Assembly (NCBI RefSeq): GCF_001642475.1
Contig: NW_019174018.1
Span: 1-64,000 of the forward strand
Source: Fonsecaea monophora
Lineage: Eukaryota; Ascomycota; Eurotiomycetes; Chaetothyriales; Herpotrichiellaceae
Reading direction: 5' to 3'
Length of the DNA: 64,000 bases
Shown in pieces: positions 10,658 through 23,173 of the stretch; position 1 is the first letter of the stretch; each line of letters opens with the position of its first letter. Made by a program: the position numbers and the translations under genes. Under the pieces are notes generated by a model. The model ran no database searches, was not told the origin of the DNA, and saw only the letters and a list, made by a program, of their open reading frames with translations.

Positions 10658-11386
10658 GTTCGACACCTGACGCATAAGACCCTTCTGCTTCCATGACCGG
10701 CCCTCTATTACGATATTGAGCGGCATCGATCTGATTGTGTCCGTTCACGTTGCCAGGAGACAAGAATTGCACTCTCGATTCATCTGCTGTGTATGCTTGG
10801 AGGTGTTCGCCGAAACTTATGCCTTGCGTCCATGAATTGGGCAAAGACCACATTGTGAACAAGACCGAAGGCGAATTCACGATCCCGACTCGGAAATGAA
10901 GTTGGCGGTCCAGGTTGCTGATGCCACCAACAATCATAGATGAGCATAGTCTCAGTGACGACTTGTGAATGTGGCATGAGGTTTAACACATTGCAGCAAC
11001 TGCTCGAATCAACTCTACTACCAAATACCGAGGCCCGCGACGCGTCCAGTAACTGTTGCAAGAGCTCAAGAACGAACTCCCGAAGATCTCGCGGGTACGC
11101 GCCTCCTCGTGTTGTCTGAGAAGACCATCACATCCTGAAAGATGGTCGTCTGCAAACTCTGCTGTCGACCCGCCAAGTGCTCTCAGGAAATCTAATTCAA
11201 TATTAGACAAGCGTATTTGCCTGCCCCTGGTGCGAAATGGGATAGATACTCTGCATTCGAGCCATAGGTTTAGTTGTTTGCAATCCTTTTGATTCCATTT
11301 GGATGTGATAGCGCCCTTTTTCCCCTATATACATTCGATCCGGAGCCTTGGGCGGAGCGCGAGCTTTCCGACACGTAGGCTTAGCT
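10658..11386. other. Intergenic between convergent gene ends
   Basis: 3' flanks of the Naa50-like gene (+) and MIC19 (-). No coding region or RNA gene recognised. Confidence 0.5.
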
Positions 11387-12181
11387 TTACAGAACTGATG
11401 AGACATAATTATCCTCCATCTTCCGTACTTCCCGCTTGAAGATCTCCACCTCCTTCCAGCAGTCGAGCGGCTTTCGGTCGTTTATCCGCAGGCAAGAGAT
11501 GACATCTTGTCTCCTAATTGCCCAACTGTTAGCTTGAACATGCTAGAACACGATATTCTAGGAATGTCCGACTTACGCATTCTCTACCTCCTTCGGCAGC
11601 TCTCTTAACGTTTTCCGCTGACCCAGTGTTTGCTTCAATTTCTCAATCTCTTGCTGCACTTTCTGACTCGACGGCGCTTTCTTTTGGTCATCACTATCAG
11701 ATCCCGGGAGAAGGTCTTTCGGGGATATCGGCGAGAGGTGAAGAAGAGACGAGTCTGAAGAAGGGGAATCTGAGGCTGCTTCTCCGCTCGCAGCAATCTT
11801 CTTGCGCGCCTCCTCAAGGACCGAAGCTTCGTGCTTTCGGATCTTTTCTAGCTCGGCGGCGACGCGTTGGGCAATGTGCAGCTCTAGCGTCTTTGCGCGG
11901 GTCGAGTTTGTCTATGTCAAGAAGGATACGTGAGTATAACTCTCTCGGTGGCTTTCAGTGAAGGACGTCTTTCCGATCGCGAGGGCAGTAGACATACTTC
12001 TGAGGATGCTTGAAGGGAGTCTATTAGCCTGTAAAGCTTGTCAGTTCATGGTTTTGAATGGCGATATGCCAACATCTCAAAATCTGGCCTCCAGAACATA
12101 CTCTTGAGAAAATTGAATAGGTGTATCACTTGTGAAGACATGCTTGGTGGATTCGTCGGGTTTGGATTGACCTGCACCCAT
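11387..12181 (-). CDS. MIC19: MICOS complex subunit Mic19
   Basis: Peripheral inner-membrane subunit of the mitochondrial contact site and cristae organising system. Four exons: 12181-12102, 12028-11998, 11911-11577 and 11513-11387 (190 aa). All donors are GTATGT, GTATGT or GTAAGT and the phases close. The protein starts MGAGQSKP, with Gly2 placed for myristoylation. It continues VFTSDTPIQFSQELIDSLQA across a junction and TRAKTLELHIAQRVAAELEK, both strongly conserved in fungal Mic19. A charged coiled-coil centre leads to the C-terminal CHCH-like part SCLRINDRKPLDCWKEVE, where two Cys are 11 residues apart. The second exon is only 31 nt. No single exon reveals the protein, so frame-based gene finders are likely to miss it. 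It is divergent from the flavin monooxygenase gene. Confidence 0.93.
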
Positions 12182-12895
12182 TGTCGCGGCTATTGTGGGA
12201 ATGTCAACAGTTGAATGGTCTTGTTAATGGCCTTACTTTGACATACCCTGGATGTACTTTTAGTCAACTCGCAGGGTAGAGGTCGTGACGGATTGGACCT
12301 AGCTGTCGCTTGTCGGCCACGCCTTGGAAGCTCGAACACCTGCGCAACTGCGGAAATAAAAACTCTTGGCAGTTCCAGCACCGCCAAAACTTTCTCTCGA
12401 GTTCACCCGAAGATGCCACCGATGCCCACATGCCCAGATGACAACTGCCGCTTTAAACTGCAGTTTAAACTGCAGTTGACTTGCAGCGCCAACATGTCGT
12501 TCTCAACCACTCGTATCTCTGCGCCCCCCTCCTATATCGTTCCCTTTAGCCTTGCTTTTTGGAATGTTCCACTCACGATCCAGCTATTGACGGCCCGTCG
12601 GGAGTCTAGTCGAGACCTGGTTGGGTCTTCCAGCCAGAGGCCAAAATGGGATACACCATAAAGAGACTCAAAGCTAACAGATCCACTCATGATACGTGGA
12701 CATCGCTCCCTCGTCAGCTTCCTGCACACACCTTGAAGAAGTTGTCGCTCGGTACATGTCAACGTGGAAGTGGGGAGATCATGAAATCGATGCCGAGTCG
12801 TCCCAATCTTCCGGGTCTTGAAGACCTCCCCCTGCTGTGTAACCCTCCCTGTCCTCAACCTTCAAGCACACGTCTTCCAGTGAACAGTGGTGAAA
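12182..12895. promoter_or_regulatory. Divergent MIC19 / monooxygenase promoter with a perfect palindrome
   Basis: 714 bp between start codons. It contains a 22-bp perfect palindrome at 12456-12477 with core CTGCAGTTTAAACTGCAG, itself made of a direct repeat of TTTAAACTGCAG. No coding region supported. Confidence 0.5.
12456..12477. repeat. 22-bp perfect palindrome
   Basis: Reads identically on both strands. The centre TTTAAA is flanked by two CTGCAG arms. It could be a binding site for a dimeric regulator or chance; no known fungal motif matches it exactly. Confidence 0.9.
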
Positions 12896-15064
12896 ATGCG
12901 TGTTGCCATCATTGGAGCAGGGCCTGGAGGTCTGGTGACGTTGAAGTACCTCCTCCAGGCGAATAAGGATTTCCCCATTGAACCCATTGAGGCCAGGCTC
13001 TTTGAGACTAAAGATGACATTGGAGGCACATTCCGCTATCGCACCTATCCCGAGGGCGAGGTAAATTACTGGGGTCTCATCCAAATTTCAGACAGTGGCA
13101 GGGCTGACTTGGAGTAGATGGTGTCTTCAAAGCAGTTGACCATTTTCTCAGACTTCAGGATCCCACCTGAACGCACTGATTGCGGTGATTTTCTCAAGCT
13201 CTATCAATACGTTGAATACCTCAACAACTACTGCGACCATTTCAACTTACGACCACATATCGAGCTTAACACCACAGTGACAAATGTGCGACGTGCCAAA
13301 GATGGCAAGGGCCATATCGTGGCCCTTTCTACCGCAGATGGAAGCACCGAGGAATGGTCTTGTGATGCCGTTGCGGTGTGCTCAGGACTGCACGTAGATG
13401 CTGTTGCACCCAACATTCCCGGCATCGAGAAAGTTCCGACTGTCATTCACTCCTCCCAGTACAAAGGCCGGGACATATTCACCGAAGGCAGCAATGTCGT
13501 GGTGCTCGGTGTAGGAGAAACGGCAATGGACATGGCATATTTTGCCGTGACTTCTCCCACCAACTCAGTGACGCTTTGCCATCGAAATGGATTCGTCCTG
13601 GCACCTAAGGTGAGCTATGCCTCGAAAACAGGAGCCATCTCCTCTATACTAATTTGGGACGCTCCCAGCATGTGGAGCGCTTCGTTGTCATGGGCAAGAG
13701 GGAAGCCGAATACAACCCGTCCCCGATTGACACCAATTGGAACTGCCTCTTCGACACTGCCTATGCGCATCCAAAGTTGAGGAATTCCCGCTGGCAATGG
13801 GTATTCTATGATTGGTGGACGAAGGGCGCATGGATACTCTTGAACAACACTCGGTATGGGTACGGTCAGCATGCGGGAATCAAGAAGGGCTATCACATGT
13901 CCGAGAGTGAGTTCACTTGATTCCCTATGAGGCTCCAGCATAACCAGTTTCCCATTAGTTATCTTTGTCAAGTCCACCAAAGTCCAGCCCTACTTTAACA
14001 GGCGCTATATCAAGAATACCCGGATAAAGCGATTCATGGAGAAGATCATCGACCTGCCCCAGGTTGACACAAAGGGTCGCACGGTCGATTTCGCACCGTT
14101 TCCGGAGTATATTGACGACGAAGGGGTCATCCATTTCGAGAAGAATGACACGCAAGAATCGAAGCACATTGAGACGTTGAAGATCAAGCCAGACGTTGTC
14201 ATCTTCGCAACTGGCTACCGTCACTTGACGTTCCCATTTCTGAGTCCAGACTATCCTCATTCCAACGATGCCGATGTTCGTGCAATCTGGAAGGACGGTG
14301 ACGAGACCGTGGGTTTCATAGGCTTCGTTCGACCACAGATCGGTAAGTACCCCGGCTCCCATCCATGTGTTCATTCCCCGTGCTCCTGCGTGGGCCTGCA
14401 GACATTTTTTAGTCCACGTGCTGGTTGCTAACACTGGTATCTTAGGTGCAATTCCGCCTCTGGCAGAGTTCCAGGCGCAGCTCTGGGTTCTGCGAATCCT
14501 CAACCTTCTTCCCCCTGCAAACGTACGGTCACTGTCTCCAGCACTCAATCCCGATGCGGAAGAGTGGTACAGACTCAAGCCGCCGCCTGAAGCCCGTATT
14601 CACCATGGCGTTGACCATGAGTCGTACGCGTATCAAGTAGCTCTCGACATGGGGGCGGCACCATCCGCTACCCAGATGATGAGACGTGGGTGGAAAGTGT
14701 TTGCAGTGTGGGCCTTTGGCGCGAACATGAACACCAAATTCCGAATGATAGGCCCATGGAAGTGGGAAGGTGCCGAGGGAGTCATGAAGGGAGAGTTGTG
14801 GGAGTTGATCAAGCGACGACCATTTGTCTGGGGTGAGTTCTCTCTTCTCTGTTATTTCAGCACTCTTCTTTATTGACAACGTCACTAACCGTGCGGCTTA
14901 TTCTAGGGCATATCTTGCTCAACGCCCTGCCCATGTCGATTTTCGGGCCGCTCAGTTTGTGCTATTGGATCTACTACACCTTTTTCAATCCTGTTTTCAG
15001 CAGACTGGGTCTCTCGAGATCGCGGAGAAGCGCCCGCAGCGATGGCTACAACCAGCTTGTGTAG
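12896..15064 (+). CDS. Flavin-containing monooxygenase (FMO / Baeyer-Villiger type)
   Basis: FAD- and NADPH-dependent monooxygenase of 607 aa. Six exons: 12896-13060, 13118-13609, 13669-13906, 13959-14342, 14446-14832 and 14907-15064, with the phases consistent throughout. FAD-binding GAGPGG is at residues 7-12. The FMO signature region is VIHSSQYKGRDIF. The NADPH-binding motif is VVVLGVGETAMDMAY (about 183-197). The FATGYRH motif is near residue 381. The C-terminus (GHILLNALPMSIFGPL) is hydrophobic and may tether the enzyme to a membrane, as in microsomal FMOs. Substrate is unknown. The second intron acceptor (13668) is chosen because it keeps PKHVERF in phase. Confidence 0.92.
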
Positions 15065-16139
15065 AAGCTAGCTCGCGGAGGACACGGAGAATGGCGAACA
15101 AGACCATCGACATGGGGGAGTTGATTGCTGAGACAAAGTCTGATCAGTACCGGCGGCCTACAAATTGACCATGGATCTGCTCTTAGCGCGTGACGAGCTC
15201 ATTGACTAAATTGATAATTCTTTATTCGAGAGTCTAGCCACGGTTCTGCATTTTCTAGCTAAATAGTAGCCCTGGAGCTTCGTTCTCGATCGTAAAGCAC
15301 TCGGTACCTGTATTTTACCTCGGGATGTATGGCTTCACGTGACTGCATTCCGATACGGCGGAGTACATTGGCCGAGGCCATCGGGTGCAGTACTTCGCCG
15401 TAGGCACTTTTCACAGAAAACACCTCGATACATACAGTATCAATACCTCGTACAACTCGACAATTCAACCATGCCATTATAACCAGAAGTCCACTGCTCT
15501 GCTGGAATCCGTATTCCTGTGTACCGCCACACAAACCCCTGCAGCGCATGGCGTGCGGCTGATTCCTTCTACACAACACACTCAGTCACTCACCCAAGTA
15601 CCCAAACGGGCTTCTCTTAGCAGCTGAAAGAAACAATTAATACCCTACTCCAGACCCTAGAAACCATCCAAGATTAGCCTTGGCCGAGAATGTGGTAAGC
15701 CAGCACTGGGTGGCCACTGGCCAAGGACCACTGATGCTTCGGCCGAATCCTGCCCCGGATGATCAAGTTTATTTTGCTTGGCTGAGCATATCATCATCAT
15801 CCTCATCACGTATGTGGTTTCAACCTTCCAAAGACCCCCCAATGTCTCGGTATTAAGCTCCATCAAATCTACTGATGACAAAGTAAAGGTGAGAGAATTG
15901 AATATAAAAATTCATGCTCTATCTGCATGGAGCGGGTACGGATATGTACACCTATAGATATCCAATCCACATATGTGTCAAGTGGACATGTACTTCAAAA
16001 ACGTCTTCTAACCAAACGTCACCCCGTTGGCCGTTGATACCAAATTCATTCTTTCTGTGAACCAAGGGAAACATATCTCCTATTTTTCATTTACTACCAC
16101 AAGGTTTCATCCCGTGCTTAGATCAGATATATACGAAAA
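15065..16139. other. Intergenic, nothing recognised
   Basis: 1.07 kb between two plus-strand genes. A CT/CA-rich stretch near 16030-16130 is the likely leader of the next gene. No RNA gene or repeat recognised. Confidence 0.5.
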
Positions 16140-17322
16140 ATGGCAATCTTGTCTGAAATCGTCCGCTTCATCCTCCCGCCCGCAAAGGCCACAGCCACCG
16201 AATTCCACAAGCTGCGACAGCACGTCGCGCAGGCGTACAACGTCCGCGACCAGTACTTTGGAAGCACTATCCGGACCGGGGCGCCGGGCGTGCGGGTTCG
16301 GGGCGATGAGATGTGTTGGGTCATTCGTTCGTCTCTTGATTCTCCTTCCATCCCGAACCATTCAATGGGGATCCTTGTGTTAAGAGTTTCTGGGTTCCCG
16401 AGTCACTGACCAAAGAAAAAACCCCCCCATACCAGATTGGCCACAAGACTCCAGCCTCGCCGAGAACGCAGAGTTGAAGGCTCAACTGAGACAGCTCACG
16501 CTCGCAGCTTCAGAGGGCGGCACCACCGACGGAAAAAACAGGGATGTGACATCTCTCCTCTTCCGATTCGAAGACTCCCAAGTCCCGGAACTGAAGAAAG
16601 CGCTGGAATCTCCCCTGTGCGAATTCGTAAGTCTCCTCTCCCCTTATTTTTCGTTATCTGTTTATATCAGATCCTCGTCCTCGTCCTCGTTCCTTGGTGA
16701 CGGAAGGGAACGGAGCGAGGTACACGCCAAGGGAGAAGAAGGAAAAGGATATGGAATTACGAGGCTGAGAGTGAAAAAAAAAAGGCAATCATCAACCTCA
16801 CGCCGAACCACCCCCGCGGCGACGCCGCCTTCGTCACGTCCATGCACAAGACCTTCACCGACTGCTACTACACCAAGGGGTTCGTGGGAGGGAACTGGGC
16901 CTACGCGCTCAACACGGTCGACAAGACCGAGGGTGTTGTTGTCCCTGTCGTCGACGATCTTGGCCATGGTGGTGGTGATGCCGCTAGTGCCACCGCCACG
17001 TCTCAGGACAAAACGGCGCAGCGCAAGGGAGAAATCCCCCAGGACGAGCGCAGGCTCGCGTGTTACTACCTGGGCTGGGAAACGGTCGAGGTCAGTCTCT
17101 CCTACTTTCCTACTCTCCTGCTCTCCTGCTCTCCTGTCGCTCCCCCAACCCCATATGCACATCCCCATCCAGACGCTGCGTCGTTCCATTTGATGTTAAA
17201 AACATGTGCAGGACCATCGAGCGTACACAAAGACGCCTCTGTTCTGGGAAGAGATCGACAAACTCTCCCCATATTTCGCTCCTGAAACGGGAGCGTGGTA
17301 CGTCAAGTTCGAAAAGCACTGA
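16140..17322 (+). CDS. Conserved fungal protein of unknown function (dimeric alpha/beta barrel-like)
   Basis: Four exons: 16140-16326, 16436-16626, 16785-17090 and 17212-17322 (264 aa), with phases closing. Recognisable segments are VIHWPQDSSLAENAE across the first junction, TSLLFRFEDSQVPELKKALE, TSMHKTFTDCYYTKGFVGG, CYYLGWETVEDHRAYTKTPL and FAPETGAWYVKFEKH at the end. The pattern (short beta strands, a Trp-Glu-Thr-Val-Glu-x-His element near the C-terminus) resembles stand-alone ABM/EthD-type barrels, but I cannot name a family. The third exon's acceptor follows an A tract instead of pyrimidines, and the last intron carries CTCCTG repeats, both slightly unusual. No signal peptide. Confidence 0.72.
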
Positions 17323-17643
17323 AAACCCCCAAGAGGCACAGACAAGAGAACCTGGCTTTACATACTCGCATTATGTCTTCAATTCCGCTTTTCATTAGCA
17401 TTAGAATATCCCTGCAGAAGCTCATGACTACAATGCATGTGCCTTTTTGTTCGACACCCCAACAACCATATGTATCTTATCCAGCAGACTCTTCCCTTGT
17501 CCCCAAAGAATCCAACTGTCTCTGCAAAGGAACGTACACAAGGCTGAAAGCCAACAGCCATTACTCTCCAAGCTCCCAATAATGCTCGAGTTTCAAAAAA
17601 ACCGCCAACGACCCAATCTGATGTTTCTTTGATGTTTGTTGTT
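17323..17643. other. Short convergent intergenic region
   Basis: 3' flanks of the preceding plus-strand gene and the kinase gene. Nothing recognised. Confidence 0.5.
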
Positions 17644-20600
17644 TCACAAACCTGCATCCTTAAGACTGCGCTCAATGGCCTTCTTACGCTGCGTATCAGG
17701 AACCAACAAGTGCCGCTCCTTCAAGACGGCCTCAAGAGTATCGACAACTTTGTAAAAACTGCTCGCTGCACCCTTTTCTTGGGTAAACTTCATAATGCTC
17801 AAATTCGCTTTTCGACCGTGTTCAAGGACCGAATACAGATAGGCGTGGAAATGAACGGGCTTGAGTTGTAGATCTGGTCACACACGGGTCAGCTTGCGCG
17901 ATAATAGACAGTCAAAGGCATCACTCACAGTTTGACGCATCGACGCGCCCTCGGACGACGTCACTACCTCCTCGTCGTTCTGACACCACATCCCTCAGTC
18001 CGTACTTCCGCCACTCTTTCAAAATCTTGACAAGCTCTTTCTTGGCTTTGGCCTTGCTAATCTGAAGACAAACCACACGAGTCGCGGGCTTGATATGGAA
18101 GAATTTGGCGAACCAGTTCTGGTTGATTTCAATAGGACCAACTGAAGCCGCTGCCAGGGCGGCATCGACACTGGTTGCCGGAGGATAGGACTTCTGGGCT
18201 CTGACCGTGCTATCGGTGTGGATCTCTAGATGCGGTTCGTTGGGGTCTAAGCCGTCTGATAGATCTCGTACAATGTGATGTCCAATGGGGTTGGCGGGAA
18301 CACCGTCCTTCGACTTGGGTGGTCTCGCGAACATCTTCTGGAACCATTTTCTCTTCTTTTCCAGATGCAACTCGATATCAGTCGACTGTGGTTCGCTCCC
18401 TTTTGCAGTCGAAAGGGTGGAAGAGTTGCCTGACTCGCTTGGCTGTACAATCTGGGAGGCGTTGGAAACAGTTTCTTGTGTGATCTCGTCTGAAGACTTG
18501 TATGAATCCAAGGGATCCTGTGGACCAGATCCACGTTTACCGAGCCAGGACCATTTTCGTGCGCCGTTAGACGACGTTTGGAAACGGTTCTTCTTTGGCG
18601 ATCCGGGATTCTCATCGATCGTGTCAAGTCCTCGTTTCCCATATAACCGTGTGTCGTATCCCACGCGTTCATAAGATTCAGCCGGGCCACCTCTGAGGGA
18701 GTTGATAGGGGCAGCTTTGTTCTTGTTGACTCGAAGTGGCTCAATGCGAGCGAAGGGCGAAGTTGGGTCTGGAGTTACGAGGCGAATTGTGGTGTCCTTT
18801 GACGCCTGAGGGGTCTTCAAGTTGACGGGATCCGATGCTGCTCTAGAGCTATCCTCACGGGTGCGCTTCAGGTCTTCCATAGTGTCGACTGGAGAGATAG
18901 GACGACGATACCTGCTTGGTGCAGCCCCATGTGTTGGATCAGAAGCCGCTCGCTTGTCACCCTTGCCCTCCTTGCTCAACTCGGCATCAATACGCTTATC
19001 AACAGCAGCTAGCATATCGGCCAGAACATTTGGATCGGCATCTCCCCAAGTCTCGATGATCTTCTCTCGACGTTCCGTCAATTCTTGGAGGATCGGTGTC
19101 GCAGGGAGGGGGCGATCACGGATAGTAGCCGGTACTCTGTAAGCGTGTGCTGCCATGGATGTCGCCGAAGACTCCAACGGGGGCGCTGGGCTGACTTCGC
19201 TGACGGTAGATACCGATGATCGATTGAAGGCTTCTTCACAGATTTTGCCCAGTTCAGCACTGACTTTGCGTGTTTCGTCTTTCCAGTAACAGCTAGCAAC
19301 ACGTGGCTTCTTCACGTCAATCTCGGAGCTGGATTTGCGTGGTCGGTAGGCTTGGGGAGGTGTTGGTAGACTCGGATTGCTCTGCGTCTCAGATCTTCCG
19401 CTCGTGGTACCGCGAGTGCCAGGACGGTCCGCAAGATAATTGTCGGAAAGCAGCACGCGAGCGTGAGGAGTTGAGGTACCATGGGAATGCTGTCGTCGAT
19501 GTTGGAAACTGACTTGTCGCTTGTAGCTCACGGACTTTCGGATACCAGGTGCGCGTCGAGCACTGGACAGAGAGCTTTTGGATGTTGCTGTGGAATATGA
19601 AGCACGCTTCTTCTGAATCAGTCTCTCAAGTTCTTCCGATGTGAAAGTTGGGAGAGCAGGAACATCAGGTCTCAATCTCTCCACAACCTTGTGCCTCACG
19701 CTGCCAGCGGAGCTTACTGACCGCGCTCCTGGAGTGGTTGGTCGATACCTGACAACGACTGTTGGCGGCTCATGAGCATCGCCTGCAATTGGCGTCCTCG
19801 ATGCTCGATAAGGATCATAGCTGCTCTGAGTAGCCTTGCTTGCCGCAGTGCCAGGATTTTTGTAATAGCCATCTCGCCTATTGTTGTCGTCGCTAACAAT
19901 GGAGAATTGAGAAGCTCGTCGGTTGTGTCCACGACCGTTTGGTGCACGCTTAGGTTTGGGTGTAGGCTTGCTCACATGGTGATAGTCACTGGCAGAGTAG
20001 TGCAGAGGGTCGCCTGGGTAATTCTCGAGTTGATCATCTCGAAACTTGACCAGTGCCCAATAGAAAAGCTTCTCATGGTTTGGCTCTTCGCTCATCAGTT
20101 GTTTGATCAACTCATCTGGTTTCTTGCCATGCCATAGCGTCGACAGGTTTCTCAGGATTTCCGCATCGATATCGGAACGTTTGGTGACGCGCCGGCCTTG
20201 TGCCTCGATACTGAGAGGTGGAGCTGCGCCGATGAGCGGTGCGGGTGCCACCAAGCTTGCGTGATATTTCTCATACTTCTTGAGAAGCGGATGGGCCCAG
20301 ATCTCTTCCATTGTGATTCTCTTTTCTGGTCGCTTTTGTAAGATGCGCTGTATGAGATCTGCGGCTTCGATACTCAAATTTGGAGGTAGGAAATATTCTC
20401 CTTTCTTAACCAAGCGTAAAGTGTTGGCGAGTGACCCCCCATCAAAGGGCAGGAAGCCGTTGAGCATTGCATACAAAATGATCCCAGTGCTCCAGATATC
20501 AGCCTTGTCGCCACGATATTGGTTGCCTTGTATGATCTCAGGAGCTGCATAGTGTGGACTGCCGCACGAGGTATTGAGCCACGTCCCATCCGGTTGCAAG

Positions 20601-21487
20601 GCCGCCATCCCAAAGTCTGCCAATTTGATATTTCGGTTGCTGTCGAGGAGAATGTTCTCTGGTTTGAGATCGCGGTGACAGATGTTGAAACGATGACAAT
20701 ATGAAAGACCAGCAATAATCTGACGGAAAAGTCTGACCGCTTCATCTTCAGGCAGAGCTCCGTTGCCGGAAACATAGTCGAATAGCTCGCCACCTGCGAC
20801 ATATTCAAGGACCAAGTAAAGCTCACCGCGGTTCTCCCAAATGTCGTAGAGATTAATGATGTTGGGGTGCTCAATTAACTTCATGATAACAACTTCGCGT
20901 TCGATCCCAAAGGGCATGGTTCGGGGACCGGTAGCAATCATCGAAGCCATGTCTTCGTCGTCCATACGGGCCATACTTGCACTTTGGACAAGTGCGGCAG
21001 ACTTCTTGGAGACGATCTTGACTGCCGCGGTTTGTCCTGTCCCTGCATGTTTTGCCAGACGAACTCGGCCAGTGGCGCCCTTGCCTAAGGTCTTCCCTAA
21101 CTGCCATGGTCCAACGTGAGTCTTTCTTTTCCCCTTCACAGTGACAGATGTTGCCGAAGTTGTCGAGACTTGTGAGTCTCTCTTGCTCTCTGCGACAATA
21201 TCATCCGCTACAGTCGACAGCCGCTTATTTTCGATGACGGTGCGTTTGCCTGCGGCTTTCTCGCGAATGGATAGATTCCCCTCGGGTTTGAGCGACTCGT
21301 GATGTGGTAGTCGTGGTGACGAGCTCGCAGGACCTTGGGCGCGATTGTAAGGTGAGACAGATGCAGGCTGCGCCCGTGGTTGTATTTCAGCTAGAGCATT
21401 TCTCTTTGCAGTTGGTCTTTCTGTCTTAGACTGGAGCGAGGCGGGTCCGCCGGGTCGCGCTGAAGTCTTGAGGGAAGACGACATCAT
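17644..21487 (-). CDS. Gin4/Hsl1/Kcc4-family Ser/Thr protein kinase
   Basis: Nim1-related kinase of 1262 aa that in yeasts works at the septin ring and in the morphogenesis checkpoint acting on Swe1/Wee1. Exons are 21487-17929 and 17873-17644, and the donor GTGAGT at 17928 adds 76 codons. The kinase domain spans about 128-395: glycine loop GKGATGRVR, lysine in AVKIVSKK, HRDLKPEN, DFGMAAL in place of plain DFG surroundings, and APEIIQG. A disordered centre follows. The C-terminal part GPIEINQNWFAKFFHIKP and VCLQISKAKAKKELVKILKE, joined to LQLKPVHFHAYLYSVLEHGR in exon 2, looks like the KA1-type membrane-binding module of this subfamily. Without the second exon that module is cut short. Confidence 0.93.
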
Positions 21488-23173
21488 GCGCGCGCGACCT
21501 TTCTAATCAACGACCTCGAGCCTGTGAAGCTGGTGTATCCATGCAACGCGCCTAAGACCAGATTAGCTGTTAGCAGAAAGTACTGTCCGTCGGTAAATGA
21601 ACGTACGAATCTAACGGTGTTGATGTTGCCAAAGGGAAGGTAGAGAGAGAAGTGAGGTGAACGATGGACCGCGAGATCACATGCAAGTGCTCAATGTCAA
21701 CAAGCCGTGAATTTGTATGAGGACATACAACGGATTCTGCCAGTCCTTCTGATGTGATTGCCGGGCCCTAGTTAACGGCACAGGTCGCACAGCCTCAATC
21801 AACCACAGTTCCTTGTTGTTCTATCTTCTTCGCGTCGGCGTGACTTTGCTTGTATTGTGACTCTGCTCAATGAGTAATATGTTTTGTTTTGGCCAGAGCC
21901 AGGAAACTGTTGATGTCAAGCTTGAAAAATGATTGGGTCAGGCTGAGGAATGCTGGCGCAGCGTGCGCACTGGACAATGAGAAATGTTCTAGGTGAGTCC
22001 AAAAAGAGAACCAAGAACCAAAGAACCAAAATGGGAGAGAAGCATCCAAAAAAGAACGACTTGAACGGAGCCAACAGGATCTCAATGGAGAATGGATCTA
22101 CTCGTGCTCGCTATAGAGAACGAAAGGAGGCTTTCTGCAACAGACGTCGGGAAACGTGGTACAACGGGAGGTGCTTCGCACTCCCCTTCGATGGCAGCTG
22201 CCGACCACTTCTCTTGTTGATCCTCTGTCAATATCCGGCTCGATATTCGTCCTCATCTTGATATCAAGCGCAACCGGAGGCATGTTCGACGCGGTAGAGG
22301 GCAGGGACTACTCGTCAGAAGGCAATTTGTTCAGCGCGTCAGTGAACAACTCCTTTCCACCATTCAGCTGTGCTGCGGCACGTTATCAAACCTTGTTGCA
22401 GCTCGAGATGCTCTCGGTCATTTTGTTTTGTGGCATAAGGAGCATTGTTGTGATGATCCCGTCAGTTTTTGAAGGCAGATCACAGACCCGCGCAGAACCA
22501 TGGGTGGAAGTTGAGGTACGGGAAACACGAAACACTGAAGATGGTCCGCAGCACGAGTATCTATTGAACCCTATTGCTGATTAGATGTCGCGTGTGCCTC
22601 CCTGCGTCGGACCGGGGCTAGCAATTCGCCGACCAGGAGCTTCCAGGTGCGCGGCGCGCCTTTGCCGTCATCACCTCATGCCAATGTTTAAATGTGGCGC
22701 TGGTGGCACCAATGGTGGGGTGATGTCTAGCTCCTGAGGGAGCTGGCCAACTGGCTCAGCCCCTTTACGGTGATGGAGGGGAGCAACAGGTAAACAGGGG
22801 GGAGCTTCTGACAGCTTACTTGTACTTGTTAGTACTTGTACCTCGTACAGTCCCTCGGAGTGAGCCTTCCACCCCCCAATTCGGCCCCCGGGAACGGCTC
22901 GCTAGGCCAGAGATCCCCTCTCAACCAGTGAGAGACCGAGCATAAGCTCTCTTGTGCATGCGTCTTACGTCGCCCTTCTTGCATCACCAGTTGCGTACTG
23001 CATGTCATAGACTCGATCCCGATATGAAAGTGGTGGTTGGTATCACGTCTTTTCGCTTCTGCCTGTTTCATTGATCTCGACCTTTATTCAATCCCTCACG
23101 ACTCCTCTGTCGATTGTCTCTTTTCATTGTTTCGTGCAATCACGACAGTGCTCTCTCCCTCCCTAAGTCCACC
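21488..23173. other. Large intergenic region
   Basis: 1.7 kb between the divergent kinase and fasciclin genes. It contains the possible RTA1-like fragment at about 22156-22584 and a stretch around 22800-22860 rich in TACTTGTAC-like short repeats. No other coding region recognised. Confidence 0.45.
22156..22584 (+). pseudogene. Possible fragment of an RTA1-like seven-helix membrane protein
   Basis: A 142-codon open frame without a good ATG start. Two hydrophobic stretches are seen: SGSIFVLILISSATGGMF, recalling helix 3 of RTA1-like lipid-translocating exporters, and LSVILFCGIRSIVVMIPSVF, recalling the helix containing the IRSxxRVxE motif. The Arg-Ser pair is kept but the rest of the motif is not. 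Flanking helices are absent. The tail is hydrophilic and acidic. The resemblance is by eye only and could be chance. Confidence 0.25.
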
